Assembly: GCA_905250075.1 (NCBI GenBank)
Contig: CAJNOP010000081.1
Span: forward strand, 124,001-188,000
Direction of reading: 5' to 3'
DNA length: 64,000 nucleotides
Origin: Rotaria sp. Silwood1
Lineage: Eukaryota > Rotifera > Eurotatoria > Philodinida > Philodinidae
Under the pieces are notes generated by a model. It was not told the DNA's origin. It worked only from the letters and a program-made list of their open reading frames with translations, and ran no database searches. Of this stretch, positions 1-12,900 are shown piece by piece (position 1 is the stretch's first letter; each line of letters begins with the position of its first letter). Both the position numbers and the translations under genes were made by a program.

Positions 1-3000
1 TAATTATCGACAATAAATCATGATGAGAAAGAAGACTTCGATAATCTCAAATTCTGAGTTGTTCTGTCAGTGAATTCTTGACAAAATTTCTATTTTTCGT
101 TATTAAAATACTCATGGTAAAGTATTGCCATGTTCAGCTGTTATTTTTAAATGTTACATCAAGTAATTCCATTTTGATACGTGCTAAATTATGTATCTCA
201 TCATCTAGAATGTCAACAATACGAAATCGACTTTCAATATTTACATCTAAATGAAAAGGTTTGGTTCTTATTCAATAATTAATGCCAATTTTTGTTAGAA
301 CTCTTCAAAATCTTTTATGTTCTATCGATAAAAAGACCATAACTCTAACTCAATTGATTCTTTTCAACATCAATTACCAGTTAAAACACGATCATATTCA
401 TTACTATGATTGCCTTAAAGTTCAATATCATGATTTTTGATATGGATTGTCTTCGATAGATGTGTCAAATTTGTTCTAGTTGTCTGTATAAAACATATAT
501 GAAAAAATTGAAAAGCAAAATAGAATCCATATTGTGACACCGAAAAACTCTGTTATACATTCAAAATATAAATGAAACTTGTCCGTACCAATGAACTACA
601 TGTTTTTCATTATATTCATGTTTGAATTATTCAACCGTAGCTCGTGGTTACTTCTATATCGGAAACGAATACGTCTATTCTAACGGATAAAATCGCACCC
701 AATGGTTGTTATTCAGACATTCATGAAATAGTCCATGCCAAGCATCAACCGTTGAAATTAAGCATAATCTCGATCAATTAACGAAAGACTCGACATGAAG
801 TTGCATGACGTTAATTATAATTGGAAAGTAGGGGAGTATCAGGGTTCTCATTCCTTAGAGTTCCATTCCTATCAAATACAAATCCACCGAAGAATTCGTT
901 TTCATCTGTTTTTCACGATGCTGAAATGATTAAACATACCTATTTTCCCACTTTGTCGCAAGCTACTATGTGTTTCTGAGTACCAAAATTCTCGAGTCTG
1001 TTGATCACATATGTAGCACAACAATAAACCAGATGGATGCATAAGAACTGGTTTTAGCAGAAGAAAACTAGTGATTGATGGAACATGCAACTGTTGTTAT
1101 GAAACTAAACATTTTCTGATATTTCCTGTGACTTCGAGTTAACTTCATGTTATTTCAGATGGGAACTATCAGAAATCACAGCAGATCTCACTAGTCATGT
1201 AAGTCATTTTTTGTCGGAAAAAAAATATGAGAAAAGTTAACATAATCACAATATAATCGAAGCATATATATTACTTGTATGAAAGCACTCCTCGTCAGCG
1301 ACGAACATGATCACCAATATTTACGAGATGAGAGTCAGTGAGACAACGAATATTAGGCAGAATAACATCAGATCCAATATGAGTACCAAGCATACGAAAA
1401 AGAAAAAGAAAAAATTGTGTTCATGATAGATATAGTCCGACAAAAGCAGAAAACTCGTCCATCAAAGTATGAAGAAACTGTTTTGATAAATAATAACCTT
1501 TGAGTATGCGAAGTGCGAGCGTCTTTTTGTAAACAAGATTGAATAGTGATAGACTATAGAATAGAGGATTGGGTTAAATCAACGTCATAGTCGATTCAAA
1601 AATAAGGAAGAGATACAAATTCATTTATTTTGTTCATAAAAAGTTGCCTGAATCATCATCTATTAAATTGGGTAAGCAAGAGAGTGGAATAATGTTACTA
1701 TTGCGGGCGGCGATAATTGTTCACAATAATAATGTGATGTTATAATCAGAAAATAATCAAAAATATCGAAATTTCATTGATCATTCTCATTATTTTTGAT
1801 AACAACCGATTTAATAATCATGAAGAAATCGATTATAATCGATGTAAAATGTACAAAACTGGACTAAAATTCTACTGCTTTAAAAATGGTTTTAATAAAA
1901 AATAATCAGAATAATAAATGAAATTTTGATATTTGTGATTATTTTTTTATCACATACATAGATCTATCCTTTTCAGTACCGAGTACTAGTTGAAAATTGG
2001 ATTGGAGATGGTGAAAACGAAGGGTGATGAAACAAATACTATGGTTGATTGCTTTTATCATGAGAGGACATCTGTTTGTCTTTCAGTAGTTGAGAACATT
2101 TTTTGTATATTGGCTGATTTATAACGAGGTCCATTTTTTAACTTACTGATGGCCCCATGAATTTAATTCTCTGTAACGAATTACAAATAATAATCATAAT
2201 TTATTAAACGTAAATCCTTCTTATACTTATACGCAAACAAAAGTAGATAGAGGACAAAAAAGTAGAGAGAATGAGAGGATGAAAAAAAAACAGATTGATC
2301 TCTATATACATATACATGCGACAGTGTGTTTGTATAGTGGAATGGAATCACATATGCATTTATAGTAGTTAGGAGAAAATGAAGACGCAAGAAGGAATAC
2401 AGCTTGCTACGTTTATCGAAAGATCAACCGCTGAATAAAGTAAAAAGTGAAAAATTCATTAAAGTGCTCTCGAACACCGTCTGTGATTAACCAATTAAGT
2501 ATGAATACTATGATAAATGCAAAATATATAAGTAATCTTCAATAGTGTCCATGCTTTATGCATGTTTGAGCCGATATCTGGAACGTAGTCAAAGAAAAAG
2601 CGAAAAAATAATTAGATAATTTATACAAACTTTATGTAAGTTTTACTAATCACGACTGTATTGTTCAGAAATATATTAGATTCCTTTATAGCAATAGAAA
2701 AAAGATTTTTGATAAATTGTCCTGCGTACGGTTCATCGCATGGTTCTGTGTCTTAAACTGTACCAAGGTAATTATTAATTCGACTTGAAATAAAGAATAA
2801 TAAAACAGATGTAAGAACAATGCTTGTACTTATCGCACCAACTATCGCATTTTATTGTTGGATAAGTACAAGTTTGTTTTAAGTGTTATTTTGTCTTCTG
2901 AATATATACATCATATATTTTATTGAAATTACGGGACCATAACATTGCTCTCAATAGAATTTCATCTTCTTAACGAATAAATTTAATATCAATGAAGAAA

Positions 3001-5368
3001 TCTTGAAACTTTGAACATGAATAGACTTAACAAATTTATATTAAGTTGTCAGAATTTTGAGCATCTTCGTTCTCGATGATTGAGAATGAATAAAGACCTG
3101 TTCAAGACATTAATGCTGATTGATGTCTAAGTTGCTTTTATAATCACGAAGCTTTTATCTTACAACGGTGTCCAGAAACCCTTGAAACATTATATTCATG
3201 AGGTGTTTTTGGTTTGTTGAATTCTGTTATTCAATCGATTGCCAATATGTGATTTCGCATGTTACCCAAACAACTTATAACACTGTAAGCGCCGATATTT
3301 ATTAAATTGAGAAAAAGCTAACATTAGATTGTTCATCTTTCAATTTATCGAAGAAAATTTTGCAATAACTTTATTTAATATGCAGTGGCTCATTCGGTTT
3401 ACTGCACAGATGGTTGAGATGATTCCAAATAAATGATGTTTTTTGTATAGTAGGTAGATTAATGCAAATAAAAAGAGTCTTATGTAATTGTTGATATTGG
3501 CCATATCATGTGATAAATTAAATTACAAACCAAATGAAACTAATGGCACTCTTAATAATGTTCTATGGTTGAATTGTTTTGAATATAGGGTACTACTTTT
3601 CTATATATATAAATTACAGAAAGTATTAGTTAGAAATTTGTTAAAACAAGAATAAAACAAAGGCAAATAAGAAAGCTTAGAGTTCCATATAGGACTGCTA
3701 TCAGTAGCAGTAGCTGGGAAATTTTTAAAGTTTTCGTTGTCTTGGTGATGGTGCCTCAATTGATTAATATACACTTCTATTTGCATTTCAGAATTCAAAG
3801 GAAAAAGCTGTTTTTGTCTGCATCTGATCAAAAAGCATATCAAACTGGGGTCACAGATGCCACTAAGTCATTGTTTCAACGAACGTTCATGGTACCATAG
3901 ATCAGGTAAAAGAATTCAGCTGAAAGACGTAGGCAGGCTGAGTAGGATGTGAGCCTGCGACAGGGAGGCAGGCAGATATGGCCTAAAAAAAACTGGTTTG
4001 TTCCAATCTTTGATATTTACTTCTCACGAATTTTTCTTCTTTGCTTTCATGGTTCTTTTCAAATTATGAGCAGGCATCAAAAAGAACTACTATTTAGTAT
4101 TGTACGTCATGTTTCATATTCTTTCAAAATTATTTGTGTTTCATAACAATCTATATTTGTATAAGAAAAATTATCTATTTGAGTATCTACAACAAAAAGA
4201 GTCTTTGATAGCATTGAAACTTTTCTAGCTGAGTCGTTTTTACGAACATTACTTGGGCTATAAGACAGAAGACGCGCAGATCTCTGGAAAACCTTGGAAA
4301 AAAGAACTTCATCTAGTCTTAAGGTGTTGGTGTAGATGGAGAGAAGACCCACAATCACACCTTATTTATCTATATTTCTTTTCTTTGCTCCCTCCTCTAT
4401 ATTATTCATTCACCAAATAACTAATCAGGTGTTGGAGAAGTTTTTCGTTTCTTTAGAAGAATAAACTATTTCATATCATAAGATGCATCATCACTATTTC
4501 ATGGATGTCGTTAGAAAACTGTGTTACACTGTTATACTAATCAATAAGCATATAATATATAATCTGTTTTAATCTACGTTACCCTTGAAAAGCTCAACTG
4601 TTGGCAAACCTTTTTTTACTATATGTTCAAATATTTATGTATTCGTATGAATGTCAATGGATAGATTTGTTTATTATTGGTTTAAATGATTTATCGAAAA
4701 TGGCAATGATGAATCAATTAATTATCATTGACGTTATAGTCTTATATTGAATAATTCTAAATCAAACGTTTTTACTACATCACAATATCAATCAAGTCTT
4801 TATCGAATACGTCAATTTATTCAAAGGCTATAATTTTCTTTTTGTTATTCTTTTTTTTTTTTATTAAAAAATATTGTACGAAATGAAAAATACTTATTTC
4901 TACGAAAAATATTTGGACAAGCATTAATAATAATAAGCACTTGATTCAATACAAAATATAAATAAAAATAAAAATAAAAGTAAAGGATAATCATGCATAT
5001 TTCTCACGCCTGATTAAATAACGATTTAATTATGGTTTTTTTTTCTTCGACTATTTGGAGTTATTCTAGAATCGGCCGATTATTCACGAGCAAAACTGGC
5101 TTGGTGGGTTCTGCTTTTATGAGGTCCTTTCCGAAACTAGAAAAAAATAAAATAAAAAAAAAACCAAATAGAAGAGTAGAATTATTTAGTGTGAATTGAA
5201 AAACAAATATTGAGTTTGGTCTCGTTTGTGTATGAGTGATAAATAGTGACATTTGTTTGTATACAAATGTGTGTGTGTACGAAAGAAGAACAAATAGTTT
5301 GTCCGTAAGGTGCAAATATGTGTTATACGTATATACCAAACAGTGAGTGACTTATGTCAGTGCAGTGT
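1..5368. other. Gene-poor AT-rich stretch
   Basis: I recognise no gene in this stretch. Open frames are short, rich in Phe, Leu, Ile and Tyr, and match no family I know. It holds a short inverted repeat near 2816-2877 (listed separately) and a GC-richer patch at about 3931-3980 with a 7-bp inverted repeat (GCAGGCT at 3933, AGCCTGC at 3952). A minus-strand frame at 902-1090 has ordinary codon use and a GTATGT donor-like end. It could be a decayed exon, but I cannot name it. Confidence 0.5.
2816..2877. repeat. Short hairpin / inverted repeat
   Basis: CTTGTACTTATC at 2823-2834 is perfectly inverted as GATAAGTACAAG at 2861-2872. Pairing extends on both sides (AACAA/TTGTT outside, CCAAC/GTTGG inside). 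The fold is about 60 nt with a stem of roughly 20 bp. It could be a microRNA-like precursor or the remnant of a small inverted-repeat element. The sequence alone does not decide. Confidence 0.5.
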
Positions 5369-8300
5369 TCAGTGCATGACCAAAGGTCGGTGTTTTCTGA
5401 CTGGTTGTAACGGATCGAGACCAATAGTTGAATAAACATACGTGTCATGTGTTGTTATAACTCCTGTATGAATTTTTTCAAATAAACGATTTAATTTTCG
5501 ATTTAAATCTTCAATCTCTTTTTTTCGTGGATCGATTTCTTCATGTTCTTCATTTAATAAACGTTTTGGTTTAAGTATACGTCGATCAATTATTTGTATG
5601 ACATCAAAACGATTTATATTTTGAAGTGCATGAATTAAATCATCGAGTTTTGCACGTGTATGAAAACGTCGCCATTTATTTAATGCATCTGTTGCTTGAT
5701 CCTAAATAGAAAATAAGTAAGTTAATAATAGATATATAGAAAATAAATCAATCAAAATCGATATTAACACGAAAGACATCGCCACGATGGTATTTGTCAT
5801 CAATATAATTAATATCTTTTGATACTTCTTCTTTACCACGTAATGGATAAAATGGTAATTGCCAATAAAGTCGACTCCAATCACGTCCTATATATTTTGA
5901 TATAAGGCGTATTGCTTTGGAAAGATCATCTGACAAAAAACAAAAAAAAAGAATTATTTTTATTAATAATTAAATCAAATTATAGATAAGAATAACTGAA
6001 TATAAATCATTCTTGGCTTTGTTAATAACAAGAACACAAAATATTCGATATAACCTAGTGCCTGAGCTAGAAGTGTACAGTGTGTGCATTCTTTGCACGA
6101 CAGACGGACATGTAACTTGTATTCTCGAAAACGGCTTTCTTTAACTCAGAAATGATTTCAGATCACTCAAAAAATCATTTTTAAGAAAATAAAGAATTTT
6201 TTCAGGGAAAACATCCACGTACAGTTTGAGCAAATTTCGATTTTCGCAAATACCAAATATTTAAACTTCAAGTTTTCTCTGATAATCGATATCAGACGAT
6301 ATGCAGAATTCAAAATATCTACTAGGTGTGTCATCTAGATGGTTTAATTTTATCAAATATTGATTTTTTTTTATCGATACCAGTGTTTCTAGGGGTAATA
6401 TTTTTGAATTCCAATTGTGTTACTCTACTTAAAATTTATAACAAAATATTTTAATCTATTATTTAAAACATATAGCAAAGTTATATTTATAATTATTTGA
6501 ATTGATGAAAGGCTAAATTTTTGTTACTTTTCATGTTTAAGAAGAAACCCGAGCTTCCTTCTACTAGGATTAAAAAAATCTATCGCTAGCATTGAAAAAA
6601 AAGCTTTCAATGAAGTTATACAGCGATTTATACCTACCATTATCATCTTCACCGGAAAGTTTTGATTTGACAGGTAAAGCATAAAAAATTTTTTGTGGTA
6701 AATCATCAGTTGAACGGCATCTATATATTTTTCGTATAACTTGACGACAATTTGTTACACGATTAAATTCATTTTCTTTGAGAATTTTATCTTCTAATGC
6801 TAATTGTACTGCATGCTTAAGTTTTTTATATTCAGCACGCATTGTAATTAATTCTTGTTTACGTTGTTTTAAAAATTCAATACGTCCATGTAGAGCATCC
6901 ATTTGTGTTTTTAATTTTGGTAATTCTTTTGAAAATTGTTTTACTTCTTGTTGAAATCTTTCAATTGATAAATGATTATCAACACTATCATTTTGATCTT
7001 CAACTTCTTTAAGCATTTTTTTAAGTTGATCTTCATATACTTCATATGTTAAACGTTTAGATAAATAATCACGTTCTTTTGAATCTAGACGTTCTTCAAG
7101 TTCTTCAAGTTTTTTTGTATTGATTTCATTTTCTTGTTCAGTTTTATTTAATTGTGTTCGAAATGATTCAGCCTATTGAATAAAAAGAAGAATTTATGTT
7201 TAAAATTTTTCTTTTAATTTCTTTTGAAATACTCGATGTTCAGCTTGACTAAGATGTGCTTTACCAAGTTCATATATTTTTTTTACTTCAATATATTTTT
7301 CATCAAGTACTTTCAAGGATCTAAAGAAGAACAAAACAATGTTTTTGTTTTTATTTAATTAGTGAATGTTTACGTTTGAATAAATGATGTATATTTTGTA
7401 TCTTCAATTAACCATGTTTGAAGAGCAATTACAGCTCGACGAGCTTCAGTATAACATTCAGGTAATGCAAATATATATGAAAGTGATGTACAATCACAAC
7501 GAACAGCTAATTCTTGACATTCTTTTGATAATGATGATAGAACAATACCTTTTGTATCTTCTACACGTTGTTGCATTTCACGTAATAATTTTAAAGATTT
7601 ATTTACTTGAAATAGATGTAACCAACGAGATTTTTCATATGTATATGCTGTTTCAACATATTCATCCTATGAAGATAATGTTAACATGTAAGGAAAAAAA
7701 ATCAACATGCAATGATAAAATATTATTATTATTATTATTATTATATATGAACATTTCTAGAGATAAACAAGAATAAGAATATTCATGCACATGCAAAATA
7801 TACTTTGATTCTTTGTCTGTAAAATATCCATAGAAGATCCTAAAAATCTTTTTAATTTGAATAAATATTATTTTTTGTACATCATTATAAAAGCGTTAAA
7901 GATCTCATTAAAAATTCAGCAGGGTATCGTCCGAACTTTTTGAATACAAAAAAAAAAAACAAATCGAAATTTATTTACTGATTCAAACATCGTTTCTACA
8001 CATGAAATTTATGTCATATGTAACAATCAAAGTTGTTTCATTTTCATATTAAGATATTGGTATATTAGTTAGAGGTCGAAATGACCGATAAAATTCTTCT
8101 TCAATTGATATACTTAAAAAAAAAATCAATTTCTAATAATCACAAGACTAAAATCAAAATTTCATTTTTCTATAATTAACTGCAAAAAAGATAAGCCTGA
8201 TATTAATAAAGCAGTCAGAATTGCTTGTACTTCAACATGACGAATTCTATGATTGGCTACGGCTAAAAGTATTATGACATTCATATAATTGCATCATTAA

Positions 8301-9046
8301 GGTTTCTTTCAAAATTCATAAAGAAGCTACTTTCTTTTTGCATATGGAAATTTATTACTTCATTTCTTTTTTTACTCTTTATATAATAGCAAGAGTTTGA
8401 AATAAAAATTAAAAAAAACTATATAATCCTTCACATCTTCTATGAATGATGTCTAATCCAAAGAATTTTATAACTTATCAATGTAGATATAGATCAACAG
8501 CAAAAGTATATCAATCAACAACAAGACACTTACGGGCATTTTTTCTTTTTTCTTTTTTTGAATAATATCTTGAATATTTTCAATATCATAAAATGAAAGA
8601 AAATATTGTTCCATTAAACTCATACAATCAGCTATTTTATTTGCTAAGACTGGTATTTTTGAATAAAGTTGTTCATTTGTTTTATCCATAATACGTTGCA
8701 TTAAAACACAACTTTCATCTGATACAGATCCAATGAAAGTACCTGTTCGTATTTCAGCAAGTAAATCTCGTATTGTTTTACCATTACGAATATCATGCAA
8801 TGAACGTGTATTACGTAATGAATTTAATAAATGTGACCATGAAAGAAGTGTATTAACAGGTAATGATCGTTTTGATGTTTGTATTTTAGGTGTAATATTT
8901 AATGATGATGATATTCCTTGATAATAATCATTTTCTATTTCATCAATAAATGTTGAACATTCATCAAGAACTTTGTCAACATATCTATAAATTTGATCAT
9001 ATGATGTTGGTTCAGTAGTTTTTGACCAAGCTTTTAATTTTTGCAT
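5369..9046 (-). CDS. Coiled-coil protein with C-terminal death domain
   Basis: Six exons join cleanly in frame: 9046-8534, 7666-7374, 7320-7233, 7172-6638, 5929-5769 and 5701-5369, giving about 640 residues. The first 170 residues are helical without a named domain. Residues about 270-470 are rich in Glu, Lys and Gln and read as coiled coil. The last 150 residues resemble a death domain: a helix with LISKYIGRDWSRLYWQL, then ATDALNKWRRF and a helix ending LIHALQNINRFDVIQIID. Death domains mediate homotypic assembly in innate-immune and apoptotic signalling, so a scaffold or adaptor role is inferred. There is no membrane segment or signal peptide. I cannot assign an orthologue. The donor of the fifth exon (GTTAAT) is weaker than the others. 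Confidence 0.7.
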
Positions 9047-9935
9047 AGATTTTACTTTTGTTTTTTTGATCTTAATATATTTTAATCGAATATAAAATGG
9101 GGGAGTAAAAAATACTGAGAATAAGTAGAAAAAAGAAGAAAGAAAACAAAGTAAGTAATTTTTCGTTTTAAATAGCTCTTCAAGATGAGAATTTCATCGT
9201 ATGATATTTTTTTGCTTTTTTTTTTTTCATTTTCTTTTTCTTCATTTTTTTCCTTTCTCGTCAACAACAAAACACAATTATTAGTTCTGTTTTTTTGTTT
9301 GGTATCGATGTTGTTGTTATCTTAAGAATGCTAAAAATCTTTTAATGTTGCAAAACATTTTCAAGACATATTAAAAATTCTGTTCAATATGAATTGACAT
9401 GTCTTATAAATAGTTTAATATTGAAAGAATTGAGTTATAAATTACCAATCGAGAAAAGAAAAGATCATTAATCAATAGAATCTCGTATTACATATAAATG
9501 ATCGAAGGAAATGCAAAGATCGTTTTACTGTTAAATACTGTTGTACTTTTATATTTTTCTTATCATCAATTATGATCGAGAGTCATCAAAAATAAAAATA
9601 AGTACAAAAAGCAACATTATGGTCGTTATGAAAATCTTATTTCATTCTTTTTTTTCCGCTCGTAACCATTGAAGTTTGATAGACAATCAACACCATTTTC
9701 AGACTATTTGTTAAGAACAAAAGGTAATATTCTTTTTTTTCTTTCTTTCTTTCTTGAAAAAAGTAAATCTTATCTTATATCGTTTAAAGTAAAAAAAACA
9801 AAAACAAAAACTTGAAACAAGTCAAACAGTTAATCGATTACATAAAGAACAAACATAAAGACACCAAAACCAAAAAAAAAACAAACTCTTAATTACAAAA
9901 TGCGAATGTGTTCAAGAAGAAAGATGATCCTAGAT
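9047..9935. other. Intergenic, between two minus-strand genes
   Basis: This 0.9-kb stretch lies between the death-domain gene start and the stop of the KIAA2013-like gene. It is T-rich with long homopolymers and several CTTT repeats near 9740. I see no coding exon. It probably holds the 3' UTR of the upstream gene and the promoter of the downstream one. Confidence 0.5.
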
Positions 9936-12900
9936 TTAGAGAACACGTGGTCTTGTATATGTTGGTAATTTATGCGTAAAAAAACCCATTTCGTTAAGAA
10001 TTATTTTTAATAAAAATAAATGAAAAACAATTATTAAAAAAGCTAATGCTATCCAAAAGATTATTGGTAAACCACCAAGTTTATGACCATGTCGATGAAG
10101 TGCAAGAACATCATGTGAATGAGGAGGAGCTTAATAAGAAAAATAAACATTATAATTAAACATAAGAAAGAAATTCTTCATACCTATTTCAACTTCTTGA
10201 ACATGTAATGTTTCTTTTAAATGTGTCATATATTCAAAATCTTCTGTTATATAAAGAATGGCTGTTGGTGGACTTGTCATTTTTACTGGAAATCGAACTG
10301 GTTGAATGCTATATAGAATATATCAAATAATTACTATATTGATTATCTAATTGTAAATACGTCAAAAACAAAAATTTGTTAAAAAAAATTCCTCAGTTAA
10401 GGGTGTGCGAAAATGGGATCAAAATTCATCAGGATCATGGAAATGAGAATTTGCTGAGACTGACATGGCGACTATATATTATGACTTGAACCGAATTATC
10501 TTATAAATCATATCAATTAGAAGATAATTGAGAACATTACGCAAAATAGTGTTAGTCATCCATTGAATAAAAAACACAAGTGTTGAAGAATTTTTTCTAC
10601 ATGTCATATAAATAAATTCTTGAATAATTTTTGCTAGATCGAAAACGAAACCAAAAACATTTGATCCTGCACATCTCTATCCTTACCGTAAACATTCTAT
10701 ACACACAGATCCACATGCATTCAACTTCTAATAAATAACAAAGATAGATCTTAAGATCTATGTGATGATATCGATCAAATAAAATATGTTTGGTAAACAT
10801 CATGAATATTAACTTCTTGATAAATACAAACAAATCGAAAATAAAATTTTTCAACAGTCAAGCAAAAAATAAACGAATCTATTTGTTAACTATTGCATTG
10901 AAATATTCTAATTACAAACTTTAAAAAAATGGTATTAGCTAAAATAATTCTATTAAACTCATAGATTATAGTGTTAATCAAATAATGATATGTCATATAT
11001 TTTAAATTAAATTATTATTATTTTTAATTGTGAAAAACTTTAGATTCATAATAATGTTAATGAAAAATTACACCTATTTTAAATCGATAAATAATATATT
11101 TTCTTTTTTCATGTATTTATGTTACATTTTCTTCTTCAAATAGATGCTGACATAAATGTCGATTTCAAGGATTTATTCTTTGCTTTCGAATTCAAACAAA
11201 ATCTCATCAAGTGCATCATTTTCAAGTATTCTTTCTCATATTCAATTATCAACAAAAAAAAAAAAAGAAAGAAAAACATAAACAAACCTAAGTTTTGTTG
11301 GCGTATCTAAACAACCAGCATCACATGCATATGCTTGAGCATTTTCACTATCGATTGATACATCAATAACAGCACGATTATCATGTCCTACTGTAATACT
11401 TATATTTATATGATATTGTTTACCAAATTTAATTGAACGAAAAAACATATCACGATGAAGTTCTTTTGGATCTAAATACATTTCAAGATGATGATTACGA
11501 AAACGTATACCACCAATTGAAAGTAATATTGATTGTAGAACACCATTGACACCTTTATAATGATATGTTAAATTATTTTAATAAAATAAAATTAAAAAAA
11601 AAAAAAAAAAACATCATACCACTACGCATTAATGTAAAACAACCTTTACGAGATAATGTTGAACGCCATAGATTACTTAATTGTGAAACAGCTAAATCAT
11701 CACCTGGTGATACCCATAATGTTTTACCAATTCTATTAAAAGAGAATTATCTGAACTGAAATTTTAGTTTAGATTTTTCTTACAAGAAGATATCATTAAG
11801 GCTAGAAAAAGTCTAAAATAATTCGTTTTACATAGGTATTTGAGGTGAAGTAAGGATCTTTTTTTACTGAATTTTTGTATCCAACTTTAGGAATATATTC
11901 AAAGAAGAAAAAAAATGATTTCTATGCTAGAAATCATTTTTAACGCCTTAAGAATGAAAATAATGACTGAAAACGATGAAAAACTATCAGAAGCCATTAG
12001 AAATCACTTGAAATCATAGAAAATCTCTAATAATATAATTAAAAATAACTTCCATATTTCTATCGATTTTCAATTATTTTTCAATATCCTTGGTGATAAT
12101 TTTTGATTTTTTTCTTATTTCTAAGCATTTCCTATAATATTAGTTTCTTCCCTCTTAAATATACCTATCAAATCAAAAAGTAACATTTTAACATCAAGTT
12201 TTGTACATGAATAAGACGAATGATCCATAGAATATTGTAAAAGTTTCAATCGAAAAGAATATTCTTTTTTTTCCAAAATATTGAATTTTCAAATAAACTC
12301 AAGTTTTGTATCATGCACATACTAAACAAGTATTCTATGATATTTCAATTTTTTGACAAAAAGAACATTCTACAAATCATTCGATCTCTTTCTATAAGCA
12401 AACTTTTATGTCGAAATTATTTTTACAATTATAAGCCTGAATTCATTCGAAAGTTCTGTAAAAACGATCTTATTTTGATTTCAAAAAGTCTATCAGAATG
12501 AATGCTATTAAGATTATCCTAATCTTATTGAGATAATTTTATATGTTCAAACGACAAATATGAGTTCGAATAATTTTCTTGTTAATAAATTAAACTTACA
12601 ATGTTGAATGACTTTCATAACATTGATCAATTTGAAAAAGACTTTGATTTAATTCATTTCTTTTTGTTTCATTTATATTTAATTCATAAAGTGGTGCAGG
12701 TGTTGAACAAAGTATATAATAAATTGTTCGATTAATAACATCACCATTCATAGTTGATGGTGCTAATGAACGACTCATTGTAAAACCACTTTGCCATATT
12801 AATGACCATGTATCAATATGTTCTTTTAATAATCTTATTGATGATATTGATAATGCATCTGACATATCATATTTAGCTTGTTTTTGTAATTGTTCTTGTA

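Noticed and set aside
902-1090. Minus-strand frame with CYICDQQTREFWY and a donor-like end
   Set aside because: Upstream in-frame stops, no matching acceptor phase and no family resemblance; kept only as a possible decayed exon.
5702-5884. Hydrophobic minus-strand frame overlapping the death-domain exon
   Set aside because: It is a shifted reading of the exon 5929-5769 and its intron; the in-phase reading carries the death domain.
7384-7776. 130-codon plus-strand frame
   Set aside because: It is antisense to the coiled-coil exons 7666-7374 and intron sequence; Met/Tyr/Leu-rich composition is typical of a shadow frame.
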